Shown one piece after another: positions 1 through 9,668 of a stretch of DNA of 64,000 nt. Source of the DNA: Acinetobacter vivianii (GTDB taxonomy: Bacteria; Pseudomonadota; Gammaproteobacteria; Pseudomonadales; Moraxellaceae); contig NZ_BMDR01000002.1 of NCBI RefSeq assembly GCF_014635885.1, positions 510,251 to 574,250 on the forward strand, in the 5' to 3' direction. The number at the start of each line of letters is the position of its first letter. Positions within the stretch are counted from its first letter, which is position 1. The position numbers were made by a program, and so were the translations under genes. The notes under the pieces were generated by a model. It saw nothing but the letters and a program-made list of their open reading frames with translations. It was not told the origin of the DNA and ran no database searches.

Positions 1-628
1 ATGCACCCATGATCATGCCACCAATATGTGCGGCATTATTAATCCCTGAAACGGTAAAACCGAAGACAAGGTTAATCGCCATAATCATTAATAATGATTT
101 TTTATCCAGCAAGAAGCGTTGCTGTGGCAAAGGTGGAAACAGGGAAATGACGGTGAGTGCTGCACCCAGCCCCATCACGGCACCCGAGGCGCCTGCACTG
201 ATATGCGGGAGTAATTTCGGATCAAAATGTTGTAAAAGTTCGTAGCCATCACGGATGCTCAGATAACTGGACAAGACACTGCCCATGAGGCCAGCCAGAA
301 AATACAAACCGATATAATAGCTTCGACCAAATAATTGTTCTGCCACACTGCCAAAGATATACAGCGCCCACATATTTAACATTAAATGGATCAGGCCAAA
401 GTGAAAAAACATACTGGTGAACAAGCGTTCTGCCTGCCCAGTAAAGGTGAGCGGTGTAAAATCTGCTCCCCAAGCGATTGCATCAACAGGGGCAAGGTCG
501 GTAATATTCACCCCTGAAAGAATTTGCCAGCCAAATAATCCGACATTGACTGCGATTAACAATGCAGTAAACCACCATGTTTGTATTTGCAATTTTTGAT
601 TGATTTGTGGTGGAGTCGTTTCAGTCAT
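1..628 (-). CDS. Rhomboid family intramembrane serine protease (C-terminus beyond window)
   Basis: Reading leftward from an ATG at 628, an open frame of 209 codons runs off the window edge. It shows the rhomboid layout: an N-terminal membrane segment (about residues 19-38), the HxxxN motif (H81 to N85) in the second helix, the catalytic serine in GASGA (S148), and the catalytic histidine in NNAAHIGG (H201). Rhomboids cleave substrate proteins within the membrane through a Ser-His dyad. The substrate cannot be told from the sequence. The gene is divergent from mtgA, with about 70 bp between the two starts. The family is certain; the missing part is the last helix and C-terminus. Confidence 0.93.
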   Translation of the reverse strand, partial: MTETTPPQINQKLQIQTWWFTALLIAVNVGLFGWQILSGVNITDLAPVDAIAWGADFTPLTFTGQAERLFTSMFFHFGLIHLMLNMWALYIFGSVAEQLFGRSYYIGLYFLAGLMGSVLSSYLSIRDGYELLQHFDPKLLPHISAGASGAVMGLGAALTVISLFPPLPQQRFLLDKKSLLMIMAINLVFGFTVSGINNAAHIGGMIMGA

Positions 629-700
629 ATGTTTACGCTAGTTATTGATATAAAAAATAGCTTAGCATGAATTCATTGCATGATGGAGTGATGCACTTTA

Positions 701-1375
701 ATGAAAGCCTTTTTAGCACGCGCAGTAATGTTGATTATTGGCGTCATTCTACTGATCCAGCTCTGGATTTTTAGTAGTTTGGTCTGGTGGCGAACCCATC
801 CAGTGAATACGACCATGTTTATGCGTTGGGATTACTTTACCGACTTTAAACCGATCAAGCAGGAATGGCGTGACTATGACAATATTAGTGATAACTTCAA
901 ACGCGCAATTTTAGCGGGCGAAGATGCCAAGTTTATTCATCATCATGGCTTTGACTGGGCGGGGATCCAGTTTGCACTGGAGCGTAATAGCAAAAAAGGT
1001 GAACTGGTCGCGGGTGGTTCAACGGTTTCACAACAGTTGGCAAAAAATCTATTTCTTTATAATAAACGTTCTTTCATCCGCAAGGGGCAGGAAGCTGTAG
1101 CGACATGGATGATGGAGCGGATGTGGTCAAAACGACGTATTCTGGAAGTTTATATGAACTCTGTTGAGTTTGGTCAAAACATCTATGGCGTTGAGGCAGC
1201 AGCTCAATTTTATTATGGCAAAAGTTCTAAAAGTCTCACCCGAGAAGAAGCTGCATTTTTAGCCGCTCTGTTGCCAAATCCAAAGTATTATCAAGACAAC
1301 CGCAATGACCGTAAGTTGCAATATCGCAAGCGGGTGATCTTAAAATATATGAATGGGATACAACTTCCGCAGTAA
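701..1375 (+). CDS. mtgA: Monofunctional biosynthetic peptidoglycan transglycosylase
   Basis: A 224-residue GT51 enzyme that polymerises lipid II into glycan strands at the periplasmic face of the inner membrane. One N-terminal membrane anchor (about residues 7-29) precedes the GT51 domain. The catalytic glutamate lies in the ED..F..H.G.D motif (E74), followed by GGSTVSQQ (105-112) and the [12 protein letters not shown] segment with the second glutamate near 156. There is no transpeptidase domain, and the length is normal for MtgA. GGAG at 685-688 lies about 12 bases upstream of the ATG. A hairpin terminator follows the stop codon. Confidence 0.96.
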   Translation: MKAFLARAVMLIIGVILLIQLWIFSSLVWWRTHPVNTTMFMRWDYFTDFKPIKQEWRDYDNISDNFKRAILAGEDAKFIHHHGFDWAGIQFALERNSKKGELVAGGSTVSQQLAKNLFLYNKRSFIRKGQEAVATWMMERMWSKRRILEVYMNSVEFGQNIYGVEAAAQFYYGKSSKSLTREEAAFLAALLPNPKYYQDNRNDRKLQYRKRVILKYMNGIQLPQ

Positions 1376-1387
1376 TTCGCCAAATTT

Positions 1388-1419
1388 CAAAAAAAAGCCC
1401 AATATTTTGGGCTTTTTTA
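1388..1419 (+). terminator. Rho-independent terminator after mtgA
   Basis: AAAAAAGCCC and GGGCTTTTTT arms flank an AATATTTT loop, followed by a T-run, directly after the mtgA stop codon. Confidence 0.85.
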
Positions 1420-1488
1420 CCAAATTGACATAATTTTGCAGCATACTTAAATCATCACTTGATGAATGATAAAGCAACAAGGTTGGGT

Positions 1489-3567
1489 ATGAATACTGCA
1501 GTGACGACAACAACGCCAATAGAATACAGTTACAACGATCGTTATATAAATCGAGAGCTTTCGATTCTCGATTTTCATCTACGCGTACTGGAACAGGCTG
1601 TCGATCCACTTCATCCATTATTAGAGCGGATGAACTTCCTTCTGATCTTTTCACGTAATCTGGACGAATTCTTTGAGATCCGTGTTGCGGGAATGATGGA
1701 ACAACTGACGTTGGGTAATGAAAGCCGCACTCCAGATGGTTTGACGCCAAAGCAGGTTTTAGAACAAATTTCAAAAACAACACATGCGGCAATTGAACAT
1801 CAGTACCGAATTTTAAATGAAGAGATTTTGCCGAAATTACGTGAAGAAGATATTTGCTTCTTACGTCGTGGTGAATTGACGCCTGCACAATCGGCATGGA
1901 TCAAGAAATATTTTCATGAACAGGTGGCACCTGTGCTTACACCAATCAGTCTGGATCCTGCGCATCCATTTCCACGATTGGTGAATAAAAGCCTGAACTT
2001 TATTGTGACCTTAGAAGGGAAAGATGCCTTTGGTCGTCAGATTGATTTAGCGGTTGTCCCTGCACCGCGTTCATTACCGCGTGTAGTGCGTTTGCCAGAT
2101 GAATTAACCGATGGTAAAGAACACCATGTCATGCTCTCGGCAATTATCCATGAACATATCTCTGATCTGTTCCCTGGTATGACCGCAACAGGCTGCTATC
2201 AATTCCGTGTCACCCGTAATGCCGATTTAGCGCTAAACGAAGATGTTGAAGATCTGGCAAAAGCGTTAAAAGGTGAGTTGAGTTCTCGTCGTTTTGGCCG
2301 TGCAGTACGTCTGGAAGTAACCCATAACTGTCCAAAGCACATTTATGAATATTTGCTCAATGAGTTTGATCTAAATGAAGAACAACTCTATCGCGTAGAT
2401 GGACCTGTAAATTTGGCGCGTTTATTATCAAATTTCAAACGTCCGCATTTACGTTATGACTCACATACACCTGTGATTCCAAAAGCTTTTAAAAAGTCTG
2501 AAAGTATTTTTGCAGCAATGCAGAAACAGGACATTTTATTACATCATCCATTTGAATCTTTTGCGCCTGTGATTCAGTTGTTGCGTGAAGCTGCACGTGA
2601 TCCGCAAGTGCTGGCTATCAAACAAACGCTTTATCGTAGTGGGGCCGATTCAGAAATCGTGCAAGTGCTTGCCGAAGCTGCACGTAATGGTAAGGAAGTC
2701 ACGGCAGTGATTGAGTTGCGTGCCCGTTTTGATGAAGAATCCAATATTGAAGTGGCGAATGTACTGCAAGAAGCAGGCGCCGTGGTGGTATATGGTATCG
2801 TGGGTTATAAAACGCATGCCAAAATGATTCTGGTGGTACGCCGTGAAAATAATAAACTGGTGCGTTATGTGCATTTAGGCACGGGGAACTACCACGCCAC
2901 CAACGCCCGTATTTATACCGATTATGGCCTCATGACTACCGATAAAGACCTGTGTGAAGATGTACATCGTATCTTTCAGGAATTGACGGGTATGGGCAAA
3001 ATGGCGAAGCCGAAGAAGTTGCTTCATGCGCCATTCACCTTGCATGCCCAGTTGATCAATTATATTGATGACGAAATTGCCAATGCTAAAGCAGGTAAAC
3101 CTGCACAAATTATTATTAAAGTGAATGCCTTAACGGAAGTTCAACTGATTAATAAACTGTATGAAGCTTCGCAAGCGGGCGTGCAGGTTGACCTGATTAT
3201 TCGTTCAATTTGCTGTTTACGTCCGGGCTTACCAAACTTGTCAGAAAATATTCGTGTGCGTTCGATCGTTGGACGTTTCCTTGAACATACACGGGTTTAT
3301 TATTTCAGCAATAATGGTAACCCACGTATATACGGTTCAAGCGCTGACTGGATGGATCGTAATCTGTTTAACCGTGTTGAAGCGTGTTTCCCAATTGAAG
3401 ATCCAGCCTTGAAAAAGCGTATTTACCAACTGGGTTTATTGAATTACCTCAAAGACAATCAGCAAGCCTGGTTGCTACAAGGGGATGGAGTATGGGAACG
3501 TGCGCGACCGATGGAAGGTGAAGCACCACATAATGCCCAACACACTTTACTTGAGGCGATTAAATAA
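1489..3567 (+). CDS. ppk1: Polyphosphate kinase 1
   Basis: A 692-residue PPK1 that reversibly makes inorganic polyphosphate from ATP. The order is the normal one: N domain ([12 protein letters not shown] start), head domain, then two PLD-like C-terminal domains. The phosphate-accepting histidine is in VHLGTGNYH (H462), preceded by the GYKTHAKM motif; the conserved [12 protein letters not shown] segment lies near the C-terminus. I chose ATG 1489 because AAGG lies 6 bases upstream; in-frame starts at 1459 (TTG) and 1462 (ATG) would add up to 10 residues. A polyphosphate-binding CHAD protein is encoded elsewhere in the window (35008-36465), not linked to this gene. Confidence 0.96.
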   Translation: MNTAVTTTTPIEYSYNDRYINRELSILDFHLRVLEQAVDPLHPLLERMNFLLIFSRNLDEFFEIRVAGMMEQLTLGNESRTPDGLTPKQVLEQISKTTHAAIEHQYRILNEEILPKLREEDICFLRRGELTPAQSAWIKKYFHEQVAPVLTPISLDPAHPFPRLVNKSLNFIVTLEGKDAFGRQIDLAVVPAPRSLPRVVRLPDELTDGKEHHVMLSAIIHEHISDLFPGMTATGCYQFRVTRNADLALNEDVEDLAKALKGELSSRRFGRAVRLEVTHNCPKHIYEYLLNEFDLNEEQLYRVDGPVNLARLLSNFKRPHLRYDSHTPVIPKAFKKSESIFAAMQKQDILLHHPFESFAPVIQLLREAARDPQVLAIKQTLYRSGADSEIVQVLAEAARNGKEVTAVIELRARFDEESNIEVANVLQEAGAVVVYGIVGYKTHAKMILVVRRENNKLVRYVHLGTGNYHATNARIYTDYGLMTTDKDLCEDVHRIFQELTGMGKMAKPKKLLHAPFTLHAQLINYIDDEIANAKAGKPAQIIIKVNALTEVQLINKLYEASQAGVQVDLIIRSICCLRPGLPNLSENIRVRSIVGRFLEHTRVYYFSNNGNPRIYGSSADWMDRNLFNRVEACFPIEDPALKKRIYQLGLLNYLKDNQQAWLLQGDGVWERARPMEGEAPHNAQHTLLEAIK

Positions 3568-3580
3568 AGTGATCTACCAA

Positions 3581-3609
3581 AAGGCCGACTGATTATGGTC
3601 GGCTTTTTT
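3581..3609 (+). terminator. Rho-independent terminator after ppk1
   Basis: GGCCGAC and GTCGGC arms with a TGATTATG-type loop followed by TTTTTT. It may also serve the convergent nitronate monooxygenase gene. Confidence 0.8.
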
Positions 3610-3620
3610 ACGCGCAAAAT

Positions 3621-4664
3621 TTAATTGGTTTTTATTTCCAGTACCAGTTGATTGACTAAATCGGCTGCTTCCAGCTCTCGAATTTGACTGACATTGCTCC
3701 CTGCCCAGAAAGCACCATAACTAAAATCATTTTGCGCACTGGCGATACTCATCAGTTGCTTTGCCAGATCATAGGTATATGGATAGGCAGGCACGTGAGG
3801 ACGATTTGGAGCGTCGATCTGTGTATGCCACGTGCCAATTAAACCACGTGCGGGTCGGCCTGAAAGACTGGCACTAATCTGCGTGATGGTTTGATTAAAT
3901 AATGCCTTGCGGTAGGTGGCATTGGCACTGGAACTTTTACATTGTACAAACGCTGTGCCTAATTGTACTGCTGCAGCGCCGTGTTTGAGCATGTCTTTGG
4001 CATGTTCACCATTCATGATGCCGCCTGCTGCAATTACGGGGAGGTTGCAGTGTTTTGTAATGAGTTGCACCAGATCAATGGTTTTAATCGCAGCATCAAA
4101 ATGCTGATTGAAAATCCCGCGATGCCCACCCGCCTCAATGCCTTGCGCGATAATAATATCAATACCTGCCGCTTCAATCGCTTGAGCTTCAAGTAAATTG
4201 GTTGCAGACACCATGGTCATGATGCCAGCTTGTTTTAAAGCCTGAATCTGATGCGGGTGTGGGATACCAAAATGAAAACTGACTGCTTTGGGACGTGTTT
4301 CCAGCACCACATTGAGAAAGTCATCATTGTCTAAAAAGCTGGGATAAATACAGTTGAGCTGGGTTGGGGCTTCTACAGAAAATTTTTCAAATTGGGGACG
4401 AAGATACTCAATCCATTGTTGGGCAGTTTCAGGGTTGAGCTGTTCTGATTGATGACAAAAGAAGTTCACCTGAAAGGGGTGATCAGTCAGTTCTTGTGTC
4501 TTTAAGATTTGTGCTTTGGCTGCTTCAGGCGTATTGGCACCGAGGCCTAAAGAACCGAATGCACCTTGATTCGATACTTGAGCAGCAAGTTCAGGTGTAG
4601 AAACCCCAGCCATCGGCGCAAGTAAAATCGGATGTTTTATTTCTAATAATTCTAAAATTGACAT
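3621..4664 (-). CDS. Nitronate monooxygenase / 2-nitropropane dioxygenase-like FMN protein
   Basis: A 347-residue FMN-dependent TIM-barrel protein of the NMO/NPD family. Visible family signatures are LLAPMAGVSTPELAA at the N-terminus, the IIAQGIEAGGHRG segment that carries the catalytic-region histidine, the FMN phosphate-binding AAGGIMNG, and AAAVQLGTAF. Family members oxidise alkyl nitronates, usually as detoxification of propionate 3-nitronate. Substrate specificity cannot be assigned here. It is convergent with ppk1 and is followed upstream (to the right) by a separate minus-strand transporter gene 118 bp away, so it is probably monocistronic. Confidence 0.88.
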   Translation of the reverse strand: MSILELLEIKHPILLAPMAGVSTPELAAQVSNQGAFGSLGLGANTPEAAKAQILKTQELTDHPFQVNFFCHQSEQLNPETAQQWIEYLRPQFEKFSVEAPTQLNCIYPSFLDNDDFLNVVLETRPKAVSFHFGIPHPHQIQALKQAGIMTMVSATNLLEAQAIEAAGIDIIIAQGIEAGGHRGIFNQHFDAAIKTIDLVQLITKHCNLPVIAAGGIMNGEHAKDMLKHGAAAVQLGTAFVQCKSSSANATYRKALFNQTITQISASLSGRPARGLIGTWHTQIDAPNRPHVPAYPYTYDLAKQLMSIASAQNDFSYGAFWAGSNVSQIRELEAADLVNQLVLEIKTN

Positions 4665-4782
4665 GGTGGATGACTCACTGCATTTTTAATCACCTTAACG
4701 TAAAAACAAAAAGGCTTGCAAATAATAATCGCTATTTAATTATTGAATATAGACGCTATTTTCAAAATGACAGCATATTGGC

Positions 4783-5484
4783 CTAAATCGGAGTCACATT
4801 AAATAAGGAACCCACCCAGCTGGAAAATACCATTGCCAAGATGCCCCATATGGTAATGCGCAGGCTGCCTTTAAGCATGGAGGTATGCGCAAAGTAACTC
4901 GACAATGCACCCAATAAAGCCAGTGAAATAATTCCTGTAATTAACACAGCCCGTGCGATCCATGTATCTGGACTGAGCAAGATTGCCAACATAGGTAAGG
5001 CTGCACCACAAGAGAAAGAGGCGGCAGAAGACAGCGCTGCCTGAACAGGATTGGCGGCAGTATTTTCATGAATGCCGATTTCATCTCGTGCATGCGCACC
5101 AAGTGCATCATGTGCAGTGAGCTGTTTGGCAACTTCATGAGCAAGTTCAGGATTTAAACCACGTGAGATATAGATTTGGGTCAGTTCTGTTAATTCGGCA
5201 TGCGGATTTTTTTCCAGTTCACGTGCTTCAAATCTCAGGTCCGATTTTTCAATATCTTCTTGAGACTTGACCGAGATATATTCACCTGCGGCCATAGACG
5301 TTGCGCCCGAGATTAGCCCAGCGATACAGGTAATCAATAAGGTGTGAGAACTTGCACCACTGGCTGCCATCCCCATAAGCAGGCTGGTAACAGAAATAAT
5401 GCCATCATTGGCACCTAATACAGCCGCACGGAGCCAGCCTGAACGTTGTATCACATGTGGTTCTGCATGTTGTGAAAAAGACAT
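4783..5484 (-). CDS. VIT1/CCC1 family Fe/Mn transporter
   Basis: A 233-residue integral membrane protein of the VIT1/CCC1 family. An N-terminal HAEPHVIQRSGWLRAAVLGANDGI segment (residues 6-30) gives the diagnostic start, followed by a SGATSMAAGEYISVKSQ helix, a soluble acidic helical region (about 75-130) that in the family binds metals, and three more membrane helices to the C-terminus. Family members move Fe2+ or Mn2+ out of the cytosol. No Fur-like site is evident in the 219-bp upstream gap to the next gene. Direction and metal are inferred from the family only. Confidence 0.9.
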   Translation of the reverse strand: MSFSQHAEPHVIQRSGWLRAAVLGANDGIISVTSLLMGMAASGASSHTLLITCIAGLISGATSMAAGEYISVKSQEDIEKSDLRFEARELEKNPHAELTELTQIYISRGLNPELAHEVAKQLTAHDALGAHARDEIGIHENTAANPVQAALSSAASFSCGAALPMLAILLSPDTWIARAVLITGIISLALLGALSSYFAHTSMLKGSLRITIWGILAMVFSSWVGSLFNVTPI

Positions 5485-5715
5485 AATTTTGCTCTTTTAA
5501 ATCAATTTAATTTGTCCGCGTCTAGTTCTATAACAGTTCAATTGCTTGTAAAATTCTATTGATGATTCATAAACTTAATCTATTATAAATTAACTTATTT
5601 TAACGATAGCATAATGATGATTTAGTTATAATATGTGAACAATTTAACATTTTAAATGCTAATTAAGCCTTCTTGCCATAGACCATATTGTGAATATTTT
5701 TAGTTGAGATTTGCG

Positions 5716-6930
5716 ATGAACAATTCCAAAAATAAGCTGCTGAGTCATACACTATTACTTTTAGGTCTAATCGTACCTGTACAACAGGCGGTGAGTGCTG
5801 AGCCTGATTTTGTGAAAGAAGGGGATGCGGCATATAAACCCGGTAATCCGATTTATGACCGTTGGGATAAATTTTATAAAATTGAACAAAGCCAGCCAGA
5901 AGAAGCTGAAAAAATCCTGATTGAATTGGGGCAACTCACGCCACAAGATATTAAAGTCTGGAAGAGTCTGACCTATTTACAAATCCGTTTGAACAAGCAA
6001 AATGAAGCGATCCAGAGTGTGCGTAAAGCAGAACAGCTTGCACCGCAGGATGAACAACTGAAATTGCAGGAAGCGTATTTACTCAACCAGCAAAAAAGAA
6101 ATAAAGAAGCGTTGGTGATCTTTAAAGATTTATCGGCTTCATCTGATCCAGAAATGGCGAGCAAGGCACAACAAGCGGTTCAGAATCTCAGTGCTTCAGC
6201 CGTACCATCAACTTTTAAAGATGTCTACTTTGCGCCTTCTTATGAGTCGCGTTATGACGATTTCATTTTCCCATTGAAAATGCGATATGGTAAAAATCTG
6301 GATAATGGTCGGGCGCAGGTATATGGCTTTGTGAACCTGAACCGTGATACCAAATCGAAAGGTGGGGTACGTCCTGAGATTATCGACGAAAATGCAGTAA
6401 CCGTCGGTGTTGGTGCAAATTATCAGCCTTGGCTATCGATTCCTGTTCGTGCCTATTTAGAAGTGGGTGGCAGCTATGATCTGATTGATCGTAATCGAGA
6501 TAAGTTCCGTGAAAGTGTGGTCGGTGGTGTAACGGGATATCAGGAATGGTATGCCAATCCTGCGGTGGAACAACGTACCATCTGGAATGATTATTTCACT
6601 GATTTATACGGTAATGTCGCAAGCTATTCACGAGAAGACTATAACGTTATTGCGGATTTACGATTGCGCTCTGGTTTTAATGTCTATCGTGGTGAAGCGG
6701 GTACCGTACAAGCTTATGGCAAGCTACATACTTTGGCCGATTCAGAAGGTGAAAATTACAATAACTTATTTGAATATGGTGCGGGTGTTGCATGGCAGCC
6801 TTTTAACTATGTTCCAGTAAAGCTACGTGTTGAGCGTTTATATGGACGTTATTTCAAAGATGCTTTAGCTGATGGAACAGATACCTATAATAACACGCGC
6901 ACTGAATTGGTATTTTATAAGAGCTTCTAA
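5716..6930 (+). CDS. TPR protein with NfrA-like C-terminal domain, predicted outer membrane
   Basis: A 404-residue exported protein. A signal peptide (about residues 1-28, ending QAVSA) is followed by two or three TPR-like helical hairpins (about 50-165), then a region of about 210 residues with alternating aromatic strands ending in a terminal phenylalanine (KSF), as in an outer membrane barrel. The C-terminal part resembles the C-terminal domain of E. coli NfrA, an outer membrane protein of a surface glycan pathway that is used by phage N4. It converges on the exopolysaccharide operon at 6956-12560 with 25 bp between stops, which suggests it is the export pore for that polymer. Start: ATG 5716 is preferred over the in-frame TTG 5704. 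The homology call is by eye. Confidence 0.72.
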   Translation: MNNSKNKLLSHTLLLLGLIVPVQQAVSAEPDFVKEGDAAYKPGNPIYDRWDKFYKIEQSQPEEAEKILIELGQLTPQDIKVWKSLTYLQIRLNKQNEAIQSVRKAEQLAPQDEQLKLQEAYLLNQQKRNKEALVIFKDLSASSDPEMASKAQQAVQNLSASAVPSTFKDVYFAPSYESRYDDFIFPLKMRYGKNLDNGRAQVYGFVNLNRDTKSKGGVRPEIIDENAVTVGVGANYQPWLSIPVRAYLEVGGSYDLIDRNRDKFRESVVGGVTGYQEWYANPAVEQRTIWNDYFTDLYGNVASYSREDYNVIADLRLRSGFNVYRGEAGTVQAYGKLHTLADSEGENYNNLFEYGAGVAWQPFNYVPVKLRVERLYGRYFKDALADGTDTYNNTRTELVFYKSF

Positions 6931-6955
6931 TCGCACTTATAAATTATAAATAGGG

Positions 6956-7843
6956 TCAGGTAGTTGAGCCGTATTTCAGTTTATACCATAAAGCCACGGC
7001 ATAAACGGTGATACGGTTCATATAATGCGGGCCATCAAAAATATAAACTTTCTGTCCTTCATAGGCTTTAAGCTGCTCAATCACTTCCCACGGATAAGCT
7101 GAGCGGAAATGGCCTGCTTTTACTGGACGGAAAGCTTCTAAAACAATCACGACCTTATCTTTACCGAACTCTTTTTGAAGATCTTCCAGAATAATTTTTG
7201 CCTGCTGGGGAGAGCGGGTTCCTACACCGACGCCATCTTGAAAAAATACATGGGTATTGTGAGGTAACCAGCTTTTCAGCCAAGAATCCAGATGTTCAGG
7301 AGACTGCTCAGCACTGTAAATACTGACCCAGACGGGTTGAGGTAAGGTCGCTAAAGCTTGTGCCAATACACCTACACCTAACCATGTGGGATCTGCTTCA
7401 ACAGGAAAGTAATAACCTTTTAATGGAATTGATTTGGTTCTCTCAATAATCTGTTTCGAGTTTTCTGCCAGTTGTAGAACATTTGAACGGGCAAGCTTTT
7501 CATCATATTCACCCGCCAGCCCCAAAATGATTTGTTGAGACCACGGTTGCTGATTGAGCTGTTTTAAGTTGAGGGTTTTATCCCATTTTTCAAAACCCAT
7601 GTCATGATCGAACCAGGCTTTGGATTGTACAGTGGACCACTGCGGGACAAAGGTTGAAACACCAAGTAAATTCCAATTACCTGAAGGTGGAGTGGTGGCT
7701 AAATCGGGTTGCCAAAAAATTCCTTCAATTTGGGGAGGTTGCACGTCTGCCTGAAAGAAGTGCATGCAACCCCCTAAACTGAATAAGGCGGATAACGTAA
7801 TAATTTTTAAAAGTATAAATTTAATCTGCCTTATTTTTAGCAT
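6956..7843 (-). CDS. Predicted lipoprotein with DUF4434-like glycoside hydrolase fold
   Basis: Start 7843 gives a 295-residue protein with a lipoprotein signal (hydrophobic stretch, then LGGC, with lipidated Cys near residue 26). The mature part resembles the DUF4434 family of TIM-barrel, glycosidase-like proteins: WQPDLATTPP near the N-terminus, a GYYFPVEADPTW motif in the middle, then VFFQDGVGVG and a late FDGPHYMN segment. A role in trimming or processing the polymer made by the neighbouring synthase is inferred. It is the last gene of the minus-strand operon and overlaps the 3' end of the BcsB-like gene by 23 bp. A longer frame from 7879 exists but would put 12 residues ahead of the signal peptide. 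Confidence 0.7.
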   Translation of the reverse strand: MLKIRQIKFILLKIITLSALFSLGGCMHFFQADVQPPQIEGIFWQPDLATTPPSGNWNLLGVSTFVPQWSTVQSKAWFDHDMGFEKWDKTLNLKQLNQQPWSQQIILGLAGEYDEKLARSNVLQLAENSKQIIERTKSIPLKGYYFPVEADPTWLGVGVLAQALATLPQPVWVSIYSAEQSPEHLDSWLKSWLPHNTHVFFQDGVGVGTRSPQQAKIILEDLQKEFGKDKVVIVLEAFRPVKAGHFRSAYPWEVIEQLKAYEGQKVYIFDGPHYMNRITVYAVALWYKLKYGSTT

Positions 7844-9668
7844 TCGGTCGTTTACGCCAGTACCAGAGCAAAATTGCAAGAATCATGATAGCAGAGATTA
7901 TAACAACCAAGATAAAGAATGATGACTGCTGGACTAAAGGGGCTTTCTGGTTACCTACAATAATTTTTTGTAAAATAAACACTTGCCCATTTTCTGCCAC
8001 CAAGATTTTGCTGGCATTATTTGGAATATTTGTCTGGATTTTATCCCAAAGCTTGGTGAAGTTCTGCGCGCCCGCAATCGAGTCTGTGATGACATTGAAA
8101 CGTTGGTCATGGAAACTTACCAGAAAACCACGTGCAGTTGCTGGAGCATAAAGAATATCTTTATGCATCAATACCTGTTGACGATATATATTCGGGTTGA
8201 CTTGCACATTTAAAAGTTCAGGTTTAGCTGGATCAAACTTGACCAGATTCAAAGGAATCGGATCATTGGTCATCAGCATTTTTTTAGCCACCTGACTCAT
8301 GGTCATGGCAATTTCCAGACTGCCCGGATTTTCATCAATCGCAATGGTTGGATGTGTGGCAAAACTCATGGAAAGTGAAGCAACCCCATTTTTGAGCTTG
8401 TGCGGCAGTTTCACGGTCGATTTTTGCGTATCAATCCAGAGTGAACCTTTGGCAGTTGGCAGACATTGTGAGTTTACAATGACCGAGTTTTCCAGCTTGA
8501 GGCTAAAGTTGGTGTTATTGGAAATGGTTTTAGCAAAATAGTTAAATTGTCGGTTCACTGGATCAGAATCTAGCTCTGCCGTTTTTAAGCTACCTGCTAA
8601 GCCACCATCAATCCATGTGGTAATGTTTGAGCCTTCGAGTAATCCACTTTGGACACGTAATGCAATTTGTCCTTGTAGAATATCGGTCGGTTGCCAGACC
8701 GCAGGAAAGTTTAAGAATAGATTCTTTTCAGCCTGATTTAAACGGAAATCGCTGATCCCTAAGTCTGCAAGGGTTTTGATTTGCTTGATCTGTGCCCAAG
8801 CAGGTGCTGCCAGTTTATTCGGCAGATAGGTGGATGAGGTATCGAGCTGCTGTAAATAATTTGGATTTAATAAACCGTTAATAGCGGAGACCAGCTTTTC
8901 CGGATTGTCATATTGAATACGTAACGTCGGAACCTCATTCTCAGCACTGATTTGAACTAAAGTACCGTTGGGTAAAGGCGTTGCAGATTTTGCAATTTCA
9001 ATAAAAAAGTTGGCTGGCTGATTCTCTGGTGCATTTTGTTCATACCACTGGATCGGGGTGACTGAGCCCCATGCACTGATTAAACGCCCCAGCATAGAGG
9101 CTTCATTGATATTGGCTCGATTGTATTTTAAGACCCCAACGAATGGCGTAGGGCGCACCACTTGTGGGTTAAACAAGGCATCAGGTAAATCTTTTAAACG
9201 ATAAATTGGCCGATGGCGCTGGTAATCAATTTTTGAATTACTAAGATAAGTCACCTGATCCACATCTTCACTACAGAAGGTGGTGCGATCAGCCGCAGGT
9301 GATGTGGTTGGCGAGTATTGTTGCAAGATGAAATCTAAGCGGTGAAAACCACTCGTGGTCGCTGGTATATTAAAGTTCAGCGTTCCATCACCATTCAAAG
9401 TGGTGTTATAAATCAGTTTGTCATCAAATTTCACCAGTAAAGTGGTGAAATGTTCAGTCGAATATTCACTGGTAAATTGGATATTTTGCCATTCTGAGCC
9501 TTTACCCACATAAAAGAAATGCGGTTCAATCGTGTATTTGTTGGAGGTATTGATATTATCAAATGTCCAGGTATTCAGTGTGTCAGCAGAACTCAACACG
9601 GGCAAGGAAAGCGCTGCACTTGCGACCAGTATTTTAAAAATCTGATGATGTAATGGATTCTTTTTCAT
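7821..9668 (-). CDS. BcsB-like periplasmic polysaccharide synthase subunit
   Basis: A 615-residue protein with a signal peptide (about 1-28, ending LSSADT), a long beta-rich periplasmic region and one C-terminal membrane helix (about 583-604) followed by a basic tail. This is the topology of BcsB, the cellulose synthase co-subunit that guides the nascent chain through the periplasm and anchors beside the synthase. Segments such as the N-terminal jelly-roll-like part and the ferredoxin-like middle part (GVLKYNRANINEASMLGRL) fit BcsB. The start codon directly abuts the stop of the GT2 gene (9669), so the two are translationally coupled and should form a complex. It is shorter than E. coli BcsB (779 aa). 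Confidence 0.78.
   Translation of the reverse strand: MKKNPLHHQIFKILVASAALSLPVLSSADTLNTWTFDNINTSNKYTIEPHFFYVGKGSEWQNIQFTSEYSTEHFTTLLVKFDDKLIYNTTLNGDGTLNFNIPATTSGFHRLDFILQQYSPTTSPAADRTTFCSEDVDQVTYLSNSKIDYQRHRPIYRLKDLPDALFNPQVVRPTPFVGVLKYNRANINEASMLGRLISAWGSVTPIQWYEQNAPENQPANFFIEIAKSATPLPNGTLVQISAENEVPTLRIQYDNPEKLVSAINGLLNPNYLQQLDTSSTYLPNKLAAPAWAQIKQIKTLADLGISDFRLNQAEKNLFLNFPAVWQPTDILQGQIALRVQSGLLEGSNITTWIDGGLAGSLKTAELDSDPVNRQFNYFAKTISNNTNFSLKLENSVIVNSQCLPTAKGSLWIDTQKSTVKLPHKLKNGVASLSMSFATHPTIAIDENPGSLEIAMTMSQVAKKMLMTNDPIPLNLVKFDPAKPELLNVQVNPNIYRQQVLMHKDILYAPATARGFLVSFHDQRFNVITDSIAGAQNFTKLWDKIQTNIPNNASKILVAENGQVFILQKIIVGNQKAPLVQQSSFFILVVIISAIMILAILLWYWRKRPNAKNKAD

Noticed and set aside
1340..1897. 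A 185-codon minus-strand frame across the mtgA-ppk1 junction
   Set aside because: It covers the mtgA terminator and the 5' end of ppk1; no domain is seen and its sequence is a shadow of the real genes.
6956..7879. Longer start (7879) for the DUF4434-like lipoprotein
   Set aside because: It would place 12 residues before a clear lipoprotein signal peptide; ATG 7843 gives a normal N-terminus.
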